NCBI RefSeq assembly: GCF_018991925.1
Contig: NW_024755055.1
Coordinates: 1,507,137-1,571,136, forward strand
Source: Homarus americanus
Lineage: Eukaryota; Arthropoda; Malacostraca; Decapoda; Nephropidae
DNA length: 64,000 nt
Direction of reading: 5' to 3'
Shown here: one piece after another, positions 10,850-24,242 of the stretch
Position numbering within the stretch: position 1 is the stretch's first letter
Layout: the number at the start of each line of letters is the position of its first letter
The notes under the pieces: model-generated
What the model saw: only the letters and a program-made list of their open reading frames with translations
Databases searched by the model: none
Told to the model about the DNA's origin: nothing
Made by a program: the position numbers and the translations under genes

Positions 10850-12732
10850 GGCCCTTCACCCGCCCCCCAACACCACCTGGCCGCCATCACAGTCAACTCC
10901 AGGAGGTTGTACTCCGAGGCACAATGTTATGTTTCTTAAGACGCATAAATGTGCTTCATCCACTACCCAGCGCATCTTTCTCAGGTAAGAGAGAGAGAGA
11001 GAATAATGCCCCCATACCTGTATACTAGAGAAAATATAAATTAATTAGATGACGTCATAGGTACAGGAACACATCCAGGTAGATAAGCGTTAATGAGAAT
11101 GACCCACAAATTAACCAGGTCAATTATAAACCACAAATACAGGCATACAGGTGTCATTACAGATAGGGTACAGATACAGGTACAGTATGACTAAAGAAAA
11201 AACTAATCAAATCCCTCTTTATAGATACGGTAAGACCCACGGGCTGACTCAGGTGCTACCGCTGACGGGAAATTACCTGGGGTCACCTCTACCCTTTAAA
11301 GCTGGAATGATACCAAGGGCGCTAATGACTCCCGACCATAAGTACAACATGATGGTGGTCCACACACGTCTGGATGTTGACGCTCTGCACAAAGTACGTT
11401 CTCTTATCCTCAATTTTATCTTTAATCGTCTAAACCCATTGAGAATATGAGTTCTAAGTTAAAGGGATATCAGTACATGTGAATATAGTGAATGATCGTG
11501 TTTACATTTTCTCCCCCCCCCCCCACCCGTACAGGTGATGAAGGACAACGCTGCCTGGGTGACCATCGTGCGAGAGCCTGTGGCCCAGTTTGAATCCGTC
11601 TGGTCCTTCTTCAATCTAGAGGAGGTGAAGAAATAAAAGAAAAATCACCGGAAAAGTTTCAGTGTTTCATTGTACGGTGGACATTGGACACGTGAACACA
11701 CACACACACACACACACGACACATACACAACACACACACACTACTACTTTGCTGTCATGCCACGGGTGGGGTGGAGTGGGAGACTGAGCTAAAAAGGTGT
11801 AATTAAATATTTTTGTCATTCTGAGATGTTTACTTTTATATTTGGATAATAAAATGACTGATTGAAATAACTAAACCATCGTATAGCATAACTCTCTCTC
11901 TAAACATTTCTCCCTTATTGTATTCTTTCCGTTTTTTCTCTCATTCGTAATGCTATTCGCCATTGTTATTCGCCCTATCTCTCCACAGCACTACAAGATG
12001 CCGATAGCAGAGTTCGCCACCCAACCTTACTCGGCAGTGGTGAGGGATCGTCGACAAAAAGTATTCGGAATCCATCAAATGTTCTTCGACTTAGGCTACA
12101 GCAGCATCGAGGATTATGAACCTGGCGAGTTAATGCAGAAGATCAAGAGATTAAACGATGTCTTTGATCTGGTGATGATAGCCGAGAGATACGACGAATC
12201 GCTAATATTGCTTAAAAATCTCATGTGCTGGACTACAGAAGATATTGCCTACCTCAAAATTAACGACAGGAAAAGGTGGGGAAGAATACAATTGTTTGAG
12301 GAGACGAAGGAAAGGTTACGCCATCTTAACCACCCCGACGTGAAGCTCTACAAATTTTTCTACAATATATTTGACCAGAAGGTTAAGATGTTTGGCGAGG
12401 AGCGGATGCAGCGAGAACTAAATGAACTGTTTATAGCCAATGAAAGATTGAAACTGTCTTGCCTGGTGAGTGAGCTGGACCCCCTAAAAGCCTCGCATGA
12501 AATGGATTGGGTTGCCTCAGTAAATAAACAGGTGGTGAGGAAAGACAACCAGACATGCGTCGACCTGGCCAAGACGGAACACAGTATGTTGAACGAAGTG
12601 AGGAACAAACAGAAGACGTGGGTGGAGGGAAACTGGAAACAAAACCTTACACAGATAATGATGAAAGAAGATCCCCCAAAACAGAATGAAGACTTACAAA
12701 AGAAGTTATTCAAGGTGTTGAAGGCTAACTGA
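10850..12732 (+). CDS. Galactose-3-O-sulfotransferase-like protein (5' exon missing)
   Basis: Four exons: 10850-10984, 11225-11393, 11535-11624 and 11989-12732, all with AG/GT borders and consistent phases. Together they give about 379 residues plus a stop. Recognised as the galactose-3-O-sulfotransferase family (Golgi type II enzymes moving sulfate from PAPS to galactose O-3). Exon 1 ends with the 5'-phosphosulfate loop FLKTHKCASSTTQRIFLR, and exon 3 has the 3'-phosphate motif VTIVREPVAQFESVW. The C-terminal exon (HYKMPIAEF to KVLKAN) is long and intact. The first visible exon starts in phase 2, so a 5' exon with the membrane anchor must lie upstream and was not found. A paralogue starts at 57686. 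The substrate is unknown: galactosylceramide, the classic mammalian target, is not the usual arthropod glycolipid core. Confidence 0.88.
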
Positions 12733-12818
12733 GGTAAGTATGGATATAACTGATGAAGAATCACAATTATAAACAATACAAGTTGTTAGCGAGTTTGATA
12801 TCTTACTTGATGTTAATT

Positions 12819-12824
12819 AATAAA
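12819..12824 (+). terminator. Polyadenylation signal AATAAA
   Basis: Canonical AATAAA, 87 bp after the sulfotransferase stop codon. It is the first such hexamer downstream and is a plausible 3' end signal. Cleavage site not determined. Confidence 0.5.
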
Positions 12825-12829
12825 GACCA

Positions 12830-13617
12830 GAAGGTTGTCAGGTGGCATCTTGCATCCTTTATGGGGGGATGACTGGCGGACAAATCTAAGTGGCCGTTAT
12901 TATATTATATATGTTAATTCCATTATGAAATATCACTCCTAAAGTTTGTCATGAATAATTATTATTATATATGTAAAATGTCAAAACTGCCAATTAAAAC
13001 TATTTCCATATTTATATTCAGAAACTACTTATGGCAACAAACAACATTCGAGAATAGTAGAAATAATTCCTTCTCCAAGCACAAATAACTGATAATGATA
13101 ACAATTATATGTGGCTATTCAAATTTTTACTAAGCATATAAATAATTAAAGATTATGAGTTATTCTTAAAAACGGAATAATGAACAACAAACATCATTCA
13201 ATAATGCACAAAGTAACATCTCTTGGTGCATCATAGTCAATGTTAAAGATATCCACGAACAGTAACCTATAACAAAATAATTACTCAGACTCCATTAACG
13301 AAGAAAATTTAAACATAACTTTACTAAATTTACATTATATTAATTAGGTAAATATAAAGTTATTATTGTCTACGGATTAAAAATATATAACAAATAACTT
13401 AAACTTTCCATTACAGTACAGTTGTTTTACTTAACATTGTCCATCTTGTTTCAGCAGCACGTAGACAAGAGAAGGGAAGCCAACGACCATTATTAAACCC
13501 TTATTAACTGTAAATCTCTCTTGAATATAACACAGGACAATTAGTGGTCACAGGAATTCTTATTATCTTCAAGTATATAAAGAAGACAAGTGTGGAGGAA
13601 GTTAAAATACCGCTGTC
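12830..13617. other. Intergenic / Hikeshi 5' region
   Basis: AT-rich, with no coding segment. The Hikeshi promoter and 5' UTR must lie near 13430-13617. No TATA box or initiator was confidently assigned. Confidence 0.5.
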
Positions 13618-15888
13618 ATGGCTAACCTATTTGGTCTTATTGTTTCTGGACGACTGGTAAATGATTTCACATATTTTATTTAACCATATAAAGACGAGTA
13701 TATATTCAGAATAATTGTGAAGTTATAAGTAAATATTTTGAATAATTTGTAATATATGGAAAAACATTAATAAAGGTATATTTTGGTGGTGTTACCTTAT
13801 AGTTGGTTTGGAAATTGTTCACACTTGAATCACTAACTTGAGGTCTTCTCATTCTTGAAGATAAATGTTTTCTTATTTAATGAACAGGTAAAAAAAAGTG
13901 TGAAGAAAAGTTAATGCTTAATATTGATTTTACTATTTCCTTTCCCTTGTGAATGGTAATATGTAAAAGGGGGCAGTAAAATTTTAGTTACGCCCATCTC
14001 TGTATTTAGATATCCAAACTATGTTTTTCCGATGGTTTTTTTACTTGTTTTGAATGATTTTGATCTAACCTAACCAACCTAACCTAGCCACAGTACCCAG
14101 GTACTATATCTAACCTAACCTAGCCACAGAACCCAGGTACTATATCTAACCTAACCTAGCCTAGCCTCAGTACCCAGGAACTATATCTAACCTAACCTAA
14201 CCTAACCTAAATTCCTAAGACTCCCTGGATGACCAAAACTAAAATAATACACCAAAGAGCCAATGAACCGCATCTGTGGCTGCCGGTCGAACTAAAATTG
14301 TGAGGCCAGAAGGTTGGATCTAAAACATTTATATTAATGCCTTTGGCAACGGGGAACTGTGGTCACTTCCTCGTAAATTACAACAGATTTATATGATTTT
14401 TTTATTTTTTTATTTTATTACTAAGTGAGGTGCACGGCCTAACTGTTTCTTAGGGAAATTTATATAGATTTTTTTATTGGTTTGTCGCTAGATTTACATT
14501 TACTGTTTTAAAGCAAATGTGTTGGTGATAATTGTGATTAAAATAAATAAAGATGGTTAATACTAGAATAAATCTTTACTTACAAAACCCTAAACAACTT
14601 TTGGCAGGAGACTGTAATCTCTAGTACTGAACTGTATGATTGTATCGTACTTTTGTTATTTCAGGTACAGACAAATTTTGAGCAGGTAGGAGAGACACAG
14701 TTCCTGACAGTCATCCCACAGGCGGACAACATCAATCATGTTGTCGTCTTCCTTACGGGAACACAACCATTCCCTGATGGCCTCGGAGGATCAGGTCTGT
14801 TAAACTTTGTAGCTGTTTTTGTTTTTTTTAGTTAATATGTACTGTACTATAACTTCCCTCTTTGAAAGTTTTGTATAAATTAAGATTAAAACTGAATGTT
14901 ATTAGTTATACTTTGACCATTTATAGTGTACTGTACTGTAGCAAAGTTTAGGTTGATAGCAGTTCAGTAATACACCCATGACCTTCTGCAGTGTACTTCA
15001 GTTGGCCTGAACCTACTAAGCCTCCCACCTGGCACCTCTTGGGCAATATCACAAATGAAAAACCATCAGCTATTTTCAAAATCTCTGGACTGAAGCAGTC
15101 AGGTGATGAAGGCCCACAAACAGGCTTCTCATTTGGTGAACAAAAAATGTCTCACAATGCACAAATTGGAATATCAGTAAGTTCAGTTTATATTACACGA
15201 AACTTTTCTTATATTAGACTAACTTGAAAGAAATGAGGCCCATAATTAACCAACGTATGTTTGCCATTACTTGAAATTGAACCATTTATGGCCCTTTTAA
15301 GCAAACATTTATCGTACCTTGTTGCATCTATACTCCATTAAACATGAATAACAGTGCCATATTATTAACTCACAAAATATAAAAGTTATATGAGTTGACA
15401 TATTTACACTCCAGAGATATGAAGTTGTAGGGTGTGGGCGGGTGATCACACATGAAGTGGCTGACGTATTGGGGATGTATAAAGTTGCTTTCTATTTTAA
15501 CAATGACAACCCCCCCCCCCCCTTTACATGCACACATTCATGGGCACTGTTTTTCCCGAATAAAAAACAAAACAAAACAAAGTAATCGTCATCCATAAAA
15601 AAAGGTTAAGGGTATTAGAGTATTTATGTTTTGCAGGTGGAGCCATTAACACAGATTCAGGGGCAGGTGGCTAACCCCTCAACAGAAGCATCCACTCTCA
15701 ACTCCTATGTGGCATTCAGTCAAGCCATGTGTGAGAACCTCTACAACTATGCCTCCAGCTTTGCTCAGAGTCCAGCACAGATTACCCCCAACCCCTCGGA
15801 GCAGTACCTCCCCCTCTCCATCCTCTCTAAGTGGTATGAAAATTTCAGTCGTAGATTACATCAGAACCCAAATTTCTGGAAGAAGTAA
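13618..15888 (+). CDS. HIKESHI: Hikeshi (Hsp70 nuclear import carrier), complete
   Basis: Four exons: 13618-13656, 14665-14794, 14992-15176 and 15637-15888. They join in frame to 201 residues, compared with 197 in human. The protein is collinear with Hikeshi/OPI10-family proteins: N-terminal [12 protein letters not shown], then [47 protein letters not shown], and C-terminal YNYASSF and [19 protein letters not shown]. Hikeshi carries Hsp70 through nuclear pores during heat stress by binding FG-nucleoporins through its N-terminal domain. It acts in cytosol and nucleus. The start was chosen because the short first exon encodes the conserved FG-LVSGRLV segment directly before a GT donor. No defects were seen. 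Confidence 0.95.
14064..14211. repeat. AACCT-rich tandem repeat in Hikeshi intron 1
   Basis: Three copies of a roughly 45-bp unit combine TAACCTAACCTAGC words with CAGTACCCAGGTACTATATC. The array ends in a pure CTAAC run. It is related to the other TTAGG/AACCT short arrays in the window. Confidence 0.85.
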
Positions 15889-16301
15889 AGGTATGGCAGA
15901 CTTTTATATACTGTAATATAAATGTATTTAAATTGTCAAAATCAGATAGATTTAATTTTTATTAAAGAAAAAAAAATTAAATGAGGTTCAATTTGTTACA
16001 AAAAATGTAATTTGACCTCTAAAAAGAATTTATACTGTACAGGTATATAGTCAATGGGAAAATGATGCATAGCATGAACCTTGTTATACTGAACAAACGA
16101 GTTTCCTAAGAATACTGTATAGTTATTGTAGGTGTAACTAACATGAACTGTGTCAACCATGTCACCTGTACACTCCTCTGGCACCACTCTCTTTGTTATT
16201 GTCTCTCTTGATTCCAATGATCCAACCAACATAAAGAGTGAAGAAAGGTCAAGACAATCCGCACAAAAATTAAATACATATTAGGATATATATCACTAAA
16301 G
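15889..16301. other. Hikeshi 3' flank
   Basis: AT-rich sequence after the Hikeshi stop, probably including its 3' UTR. No repeat or gene was recognised. Confidence 0.45.
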
Positions 16302-17325
16302 CAGGACCTCAATTATCAGAAAGTTTAATAACAAAAAATCACACAATATCCCGAGAGAAAAAAATCACATAATCTCTCCTCTCCTCTATTACCTGATAAT
16401 TCATCCATCATCTAAATGTGTCACTGTACTTTTAGAACCAGTCACTATAAACAATGGCAGCACAGTCTGTAGTGTCCCTCGCTTATTATCGTTTACAACT
16501 TGCTAAGCAGTCTATTGGTTTTGTTTATTTGTTTCCTAATAAATGTCTGAATACTGGCTGATTGAAGGTGTTCCTCTACATCTGCTGGCCATTGCATTTA
16601 CAATTTTAACCATCTGTGTCCTGTGCACCTGAGTCAACTGTCTCACCAACTGATGCTTTGCCTTTGTGTATTGCAGTTGACATTTTATTCACCTTCATAT
16701 TTTTTGGGGGGCAATTTTTATTATGAGATGAGACACAAAGTTTATTTTTAATACGTAAGCACGAATATTATCTTATTTTTTCCAACAGTTGATATACAGT
16801 ACATAACATTAAATGAGGATCTAACATGTATATGGTGTTGGCTATGTTGGGAATGGTGAGAGAGGGAATCACACTTGAGGGAGAGAGAAATTAATGTACT
16901 GCGATCTCCCTCCCACCTCACACACTTCGTCCACTCGTCGTTTAATAAAGTTTGAGTGATCGGGGATTCATTGTACTGTACAGGGTATTGTATTCATCAT
17001 TATTTCCAGTATAAAGCTACCAGATATTAAGATAAGCATTGGAATATAAATCTATGCAGTATTTAATAACCTGATTGTTTTGTTCGTCCTAGAGGCACAT
17101 GTGTTCGCCCTCACCACTTTGCTTAGTCTGGTCATTCTCCGGTGTTTCATCTTTCGGGATAAATACCGGATAATCCTCGGTCTGTGTTTACAATGTTCCA
17201 GATGTGTAAATGGTTAATAATTCAACATGTTACTGTTTTAAACATTATTGGAGGTAGAGATTATGTGATGTTTATTACCCAAAAACCTACCATTGTTCTG
17301 CCCCCATTACAGATAAGAGGTCCTG
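16302..17325. mobile_element. Candidate terminal-inverted-repeat element (~1 kb)
   Basis: CAGGACCTCAATTATCAG at the left end is mirrored by ATAAGAGGTCCTG at the right end. Subterminal sequence is also partly inverted: AATCACACAATATC near the left against GATTATGTGATG near the right. The CAGG-start ends resemble Tigger/pogo elements. No transposase remnant was recognised and the TA target duplication is not clean, so this is tentative. Confidence 0.45.
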
Positions 17326-18180
17326 CTATATTAGGGATATCAATGTAAAAATAGGAAATTGTAAAGAAATATCTACAATTTCTCAAATATACGACAAAAT
17401 TATAATTGAAAAAGAATTGATTGAGAACCATAATTATACCATGAAATAATTATATACATTACTGTTCATTATATATTAATATAACTATATATTGTTATAA
17501 TGTTATTACAGTACAGCATTTCATGTGTTAAGTATCAGATTTTTATGAGGTGGAAATTAAGTGGGAGAGTACAGGGCCATTTTTTTTATCCGAGAATCCT
17601 AAATGATTATTACTGTATATAGCAGAACGTGCAATAAACAGCAACCTAAAAAATCAATGCAGAGAGTGTTTATTTTCTTCACTATGATAGACTAGTGGTT
17701 GTGTCCACGAGAACTTTTGTTACTGTATAGAAGTCATTTGTTATGTGGACAGAATCATGGGAATAACCCTTCAAACTTTTATGGTAGAGGGATGAAAAGG
17801 TTAAGTTTGTCTCTTGCGTTGTAAAGGTCAGTACGGTTTACGAGTTTTCTGGAATGGGACTCGGACGTAAATACTGTATAGGGAAAGTATACTGTACGTT
17901 GTTTGACTTTACGGTGGCCTCTGTATAAAATGCCAACTGTATGTCTGGTGTGTATTAATTATATCAAATGTTCAGTATGTCTAGCATTTAATTTTATAGT
18001 AAAGGGAAATATTCTTAATGTTTACGTTTAGTTTTTCCATTGTTTTCTTTAGTTTAAATGCTGTACTTATAAAGAGAGTGGCACTAGCAATATGATCTCA
18101 GTTGTTGCAAGATGTGGTGTTAAGAATCTTCCATGACACATATGATTCATTCCTTAATTATGTTTGAGGCTTTTGTAGTA
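17326..18180. other. Intergenic, AT-rich
   Basis: No gene or repeat family was recognised. Confidence 0.45.
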
Positions 18181-18466
18181 CAGCTCCTCCCCGACTTACG
18201 ACTTGGTTAGGGACCCAAATCCAGGTCGTAAGTCGAAAATGCTTAAATAATACATAGAAAATCTAAAATGGGTATCTCTTTTTCTTCTCAGCACCACAAA
18301 ACTCACTTTTAAGCTTGCCAGCCATTTTAAAGGAATTACAAACGAAAATTATGTCAGTACACAGCACAATCACTGACGTTGGGACTCGAAAATGCGTAAC
18401 TTGACAAAATTTTGGTACAACTGAGGCGGTCGTATGTCCAGGTGGTTGTAAGTCGGGGAGGAGCTG
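18181..18466 (-). mobile_element. Tigger-like MITE, copy 1 (TA-flanked)
   Basis: A 286-bp element with terminal inverted repeats CAGCTCCTCCCCGACTTACG, flanked by TA on both sides (18179-18180 and 18467-18468), as for Tc1/mariner/pogo insertions. The ends resemble Tigger-group termini. The minus strand keeps an ATG open frame, MAGKLKSEFCGAEKKKRYPF then stop, which may be the start of a lost transposase. A second copy lies in opposite orientation at 24689-24972. Confidence 0.85.
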
Positions 18467-18468
18467 TA

Positions 18469-21400
18469 TATAATTTTTGATTATGTACTTTATTTTTAAG
18501 AATACAGTTACCTTTATAATATACTGATACATGTGTTTAATTATGTAGTCATTTTTATTATTTGGTATTAAGTAGTCTGTAGGATTTTCTATTCGAGGGG
18601 AATGAAATTTAAGAAATAAATTATAATCATTCCCTTTACTGTTCAGGGTGTCCCACAGTCAGAGGCAGCACATGATAGTTAACAATTTAAGAACTAAGAG
18701 GGAGAAAATGTAGGTAGAATTTTTACCTGGCAGTTAAAATGTACCTAACATAACCCGAGACTATTTCTCACCCTTGGTTCACGAGTGTTTGGGTTATTTG
18801 AATACAATGAGTTTTGTTTGAAGATTTATATAATGTGATTCTCATGGATACAAAGGGGAAATTTTATTCTTTGGTCCAGTTATTGTTTCCACCTGCTTCA
18901 GATATTTAACAAACTATATTAATGGCATGTTAAATAATAAATCCAGATTGTATCATTTACTAATGGTATACAGTTCAATAAGCACAGTACGGAACAGGTT
19001 AATACAGTACAGTAATATAATCTGATGGCATGACAGTAACTTTTGGGAACAGGAATTTGTGTGTACCATGTTCAATAACCTGTATCCTGCTGTTAGTGAC
19101 TAGTTCACCTGATATTATTACAGCTCCATGATTTAATGTCTATCTTACCGCATGGCCGAGCTTGCACGTGTAGCAGTGACAGCATTATGGCATGCTGTAC
19201 TAGATGGGGTTATTATGATTTGTGGGAAGGGACGGGTTAAACCGTTAACATTTAATTTAATAGTCAATTTGTATACTATTTTTGTTTACTTTTATTGTAC
19301 AGTATAAGATGATTGTCTTTTGCTATCAAGGTTGGTGCTCTTGTGAGTGGTATATGGCTGATAGAGTACTGTATTGTATTACATTTTATCATGTCCTTCC
19401 ATTATTGTTGTTTCACCTTCATTATCCCCAGATCTCTCAACTCTTACTTCTTCAAACAGTTGTGCATCATGACATATAAATTTATTTTAAGTCCAAATTG
19501 CTGCTATCAGATATTAATATATCATTGAACCAAAGATTCTCGTTTGTCAACTCGTGTACATGACCGATTCATTTTACGTGAATATCCATGTAATTAAACC
19601 CTCGTGTGTGGGTTCCCCTGAACTGAATAAAATCATCTGGCATTAGCTAATTAAAATGTTAAAAGTGTCGTCCCCATAGTGAAGGAGTTAAGAAGATACA
19701 GTAGCTGTGTATGGAAGTAGAATACAAAATGATATTGACAAGTATCATCACATCATTGTTTTGTGTCGTTATGTAGTTAAAGGGGACCTGGAATGTTATT
19801 TGTCTGTTTGTGCATCTGGGTGTTGACTAACGAAGCTCTCTTGACGGTTAAAAACCGATTTAAATATAACTGGATATGTAATTGCATTTTACAGTATAAT
19901 CTGATATCTCAAATTCTTGGTCAGTCCTTAATAAGTATTTAGTGCAACACATAAGACTCCTAATGACTGTATTTCCCAAGTTAAGCAGGTCTTACATCTC
20001 CTGGGAATATCAAGCCTTCTAACCCAAGGTCCCATAGGCATCTCATAAGATTAATACTGGGAAAGGATAGCAGCATATCTATGATTATTAAGAGCATGTG
20101 GCAGTAGTACATTGTACTCTGTTGGCTCATCTGACAGTGGATGCTGCCCCCCACAATGATTCAGATTATTCAGCTCAAACAAGCCTTATGAATTAATGAG
20201 AGAGAAAGACACATTACAATTTCAAGTCAATGAGAAAAATTAATAAGCAGAAAAATCTTGTAATGTCTTCTCACAGAGCACTAGAACACAATGTAATAAA
20301 TCCTTAACAAGAGAGTACTGTGTGTAGAACCATTACCCTCGAGGCAGGACCCCAAGTTTCCGTAATCTTCAGTAAATAAAATGGGAGTTACACAAGAGTT
20401 CCACAATGCTCTACAACTGAGGTTCTACTCGATAGGTCAGAGCAGACCTCAATCTGGAAACACTAGGTTGTTGAGCTATGAAATTTGAGACCTGTTTATA
20501 AAGCCACATTACCAAGTTAGACTACCCAATCTTTGGGGTAACTGATGCTTCACAATACTGTACAGTACATCCTTTTGCAGTCTATGGTTATGGTTGAAAG
20601 CAAATTATATATATATATATATATATATATTAGTAGTAGGAACTGTTAAATTATTCACTGAACATCTACTGTACTTTCAAGTATTTGAAGGTAACCTTAA
20701 GTAGACATAGCCAACACATTCCTCTGCACAGTTAACAGTAAAAACTCCCTCTTTGACCCAGAGCTTAATGGAGTATGTTGGTTACCATTAGAATGACTGA
20801 TATAACATGATGCTACTGAATAAACTTATCAAGACACACATACAGACAACAGCTCAATAACACAAGAATGTCAGTGGGTACGGGGAACAGCGCGGTAGCA
20901 TTCACAAGTAATGGATGTGAGTATGGCAACTTACCACCTAACCCCAAAGAACTATAAAAATGGAGATTGTCTGATGTTTCTGGATATACAGAGATGAGAT
21001 AAGTGGGAGTATGTGAAATGTGTATGTACAGGTGTACAGTATATGTACAAATTTTTATGCTGCTGTAAGATTAAAATAGCCAATCGTAATAGTTGTAATA
21101 AAATCCTTGCTTCCTTACCTTCCACTCCTGTTGATACATTTGTTTACGTACGATATTCACAACCAATGTACCTACAGCACAACCATACACTACAACAGTA
21201 CTAATTCTCATACAACATACCGGTACCAGTATTGTCCTGATGGCTGGATTGTGCCGAGACTTTCCATAATGTTTTAGGCTCTTAATCTATGTTAGAACCT
21301 GTAAATGTAACACAGAAGATACAGTTTAAGTTCTTGTACAGTATTATATTGATTATAATTTGTAATACTAACATTTACCCCTTGCTGTAACATATAGGTC

Positions 21401-21971
21401 TTTCAGTGCTGCTGTAACCAGTTCTTCTGCATTATTATGAAATACATTTAGCTGTATTATTGTTTTTATCATGTGATCACCCAAGGAACTATTTGCCTCG
21501 TGTCTTGTAGTACTGTAATACGTTATTCATTCATATCTTTCACTTCAGAGATAAACTGTTGAGAATATATCTATGGTTCAGTAGTCATTACATAATATTT
21601 TAATACATTTTGTTGTTTTGTTTATATTTCATTCAGTTCTAAGTGACTTTTATATAATTGTCAGGTCTATTAATATGTGGTCTTCTCATTTTCTAGGCGG
21701 GCTACGATAGAAATATGCCCCACGCAGATATAGTAGAGTTGTTTTGTCTGTTATTGTAAAATACAGTATACGAACTTTTAATTTTCATCTAGGAAGAAGT
21801 CAGCAAATCCCTGGTCTCATAAAACTTAAATTATTATATATGTACAGTACAGTCACCTGCACTTGTACCTGGTGCTGTACTGTACAGTGGAAGGTACATT
21901 TTGAGAGCTGTGCTGGCGACTGTACTGTACCTCTGAATTACTGTATTGCCAAACTCCACTGACAACTATAG
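18469..21971. other. Long intergenic stretch without genes
   Basis: AT-rich, with a short (TA)n run at about 20608-20630 and many scattered TACAGTA/GTACTGTA words. The small open frames have no domain, no splice logic and no coding character. I see no gene here. Confidence 0.5.
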
Positions 21972-22693
21972 TGCTTTTTTTCTCAGCTGAGAAAAAAATG
22001 CCTGGCCCCCTCCCCAAGAGTTACAGCTGATTGGCCGTTGCAAACCTGTCCAATTTTGTCCTGAAGTAATGATGCATTTCTAAATGAGTTTATTCATAAT
22101 CATTGGGATGACCGTTTATGACGAGAAAGATATTTAGCTAGATTATATAAAGATACATACATTCAGTATTTCAAACATAAGCAAATAGGAAGTTTATTAG
22201 AAGTACAGTATTATACATGAATTAACTGTTAAACTCTGGTAGCAAATTCACACTTTTGTAGGATGCATTTAATATATACATATTTTTACCCACAATAAGG
22301 CATACTAAGACAAATTACATATCAGTAATACTACATTATGCAAAAACAACATTTTTAAAGATCAGAATCACATTGAAATATTACACGACCGTTAGCAGAG
22401 GCGGGAAAAATATGAAGTTGTTTGCTACCAGAGTTTAACAGTTAATTCATGTATAATACTGTACTTCTAATAAACTTCCTACTTGCCTATGTTTGAAATA
22501 CTGAATGTATGTATCTTTATATAATCTAGCTACATATGTTTCTCGTCATAAACGGTCATCCCAACGATTATGAATAAACTCATTTAGAAATACATCATTA
22601 CTTCGGGACAAAATTGGACAGGTTTGCAACGGCCAATCAGCTGTAAATTTTGAGGGGGGGGGGGGGCATCTTTTCTCAGCTGGGAAAAAATGC
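21972..22693. mobile_element. Foldback-type element with ~275-bp inverted repeats
   Basis: The left arm (about 21972-22246) and right arm (about 22421-22693) are inverted copies with only scattered mismatches. For example, TTACAGCTGATTGGCCGTTG on the left is matched by CAACGGCCAATCAGCTGTAA on the right, and the arms end at GGTAGCAAA / TTTGCTACC. A unique spacer of about 175 bp separates them. The outer ends contain TTTCTCAGCTGAGAAAA-like palindromes and runs of C or G. No coding sequence is inside. Confidence 0.85.
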
Positions 22694-23464
22694 AATATAG
22701 TACAGTATTCCACTTTAGCTTCCTGCCTTATATCTAAATGAGAAGGCTGAATATGTCATGTCACATGCCCTTGTTGTAATAAATACTGTATCCCAGCTTT
22801 ATTGAGGCATTTTAGAGTCCATTACATAATTGAGTGATTTGGGTGGCACTTTTTACTTTTATAAATATACATACAGTATATATATATATATATATCTATA
22901 TAAACAGTAATGTTGACATTTTATTTCACCACCAGTTTAGATTCTCACGGTGAAATTTGGTGAACTGAGTAATGCATATTGTTCATATTTTTTTTTAGGT
23001 ATAAAAATATTCAAACTCATTATTTTTTCAGAATCTTTTAAAGAATGTAAAATAACTCTAGTTTTCACACTTATCATCATCATTACATACCAACTGCTGA
23101 GGTAATTTTATTGATTTTATAATTGACCTTCATGGCATAAATCGACCTACAGTGTAGTTCATGATACAAAATTAATAGAAAAAAAAAAGAGGGAGATGGT
23201 CAGAGTACAGCAGATGGCATAAGAAAAGTACAGTACAGTATAGAAAGTGAGAGGAGAGAGCTGATGGTCAGAGAAGTGAGAATGAGATAACAATTGGAGG
23301 TAACTTAACAAAAATAATTCTGTATCTCTTCAGTGAACAAAACTGAAAAAATAATTCATCTAATACCAGTAACATGATAAATTAAGTTAATGTATATGTA
23401 AGGCTCTTTTGTCCCACTAAAAAAAATAGAAAAGTTATTCTCTATCCCTTTAACATAATTTAAA
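22694..23464. other. Intergenic
   Basis: Short (TA)n near 22874-22900 and a purine-rich patch near 23180-23290. No gene was recognised. Confidence 0.45.
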
Positions 23465-23470
23465 TTTATT
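23465..23470 (-). terminator. Polyadenylation signal for LSM3
   Basis: TTTATT on the plus strand reads AATAAA on the minus strand, about 105 bp downstream of the LSM3 stop codon. Confidence 0.5.
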
Positions 23471-23574
23471 ACTAATTTAATTCCAACTACCTGTACTTGG
23501 AAGAATATACAAGAAAGTATTTGCTCAACTGTATCTAATTAAACAATGAAGTTCCGTTTTTCTAAGTGGCCGCA

Positions 23575-24242
23575 TCACATCCCTCCACCTCTCATGGGAG
23601 GGGCCACAAGAATAACTCCGTCTCCTCTCACAAACAACATTGGGATGTTCCGTCGTGTGGTTTTGTAGACTTCTTCAAAAGTCTCGTCATCAACCTGCAA
23701 CAGAGATGACGATGGTGTTAGGAGTGCTGTAAATGGTCACATGTTAGTAAAGGTTATTGAGGGGCACACAAGGGTAGTTACCCCAGCTCATCGGAGAAAC
23801 CAAATTTAATTATAAAATAACCATATTACCAACCTCTGTATTTCTGGTGTTAGTACTTAAGAGCTTTGGGAGTTACAACCAACACACAGTACATCCTCAA
23901 ATCACCTTGTTGACATTATGATCTTAATGATTTTATTACTGTGCTTCAACAATTAAGGTCTTTTAAGTGCATAATGAGGTTAGTAATTATAATAGTCATA
24001 AATAATAAGAAGTTATGTTAGGTTAAGAACCACCGAGCCATACATACCTCTACAGAAGTCACAGTCTCCTCTACGTCCCCTAAGATCATGTTCAAGTGCT
24101 GGTCGTAAGCGTGGAGGCGGCCTCTAAGTTCCCGTTCATTCCGCATCTTGACGTAAATTCTCTCATCGAGGGACAAGCGGATGAGGTCGAGAGGCTCCTC
24201 CACCGCCATTGTCCCAATTGTTGGTTCCACATCATCTGCCAT
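23575..24242 (-). CDS. LSM3: U6 snRNA-associated Sm-like protein LSm3, complete
   Basis: Two exons on the minus strand: 24048-24242 and 23575-23694. They give 104 residues (human 102). The protein is a member of the LSm1-7 ring (cytoplasmic mRNA decay) and the LSm2-8 ring (U6 snRNA binding in the spliceosome). The Sm fold is complete. Sm1 spans [20 protein letters not shown] and [22 protein letters not shown]. Sm2 has [18 protein letters not shown] after the intron, and the C-terminus is MRGGGM. The start is MADDVEPT and the donor GTATGT follows codon 65. No defects were seen. Confidence 0.95.
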
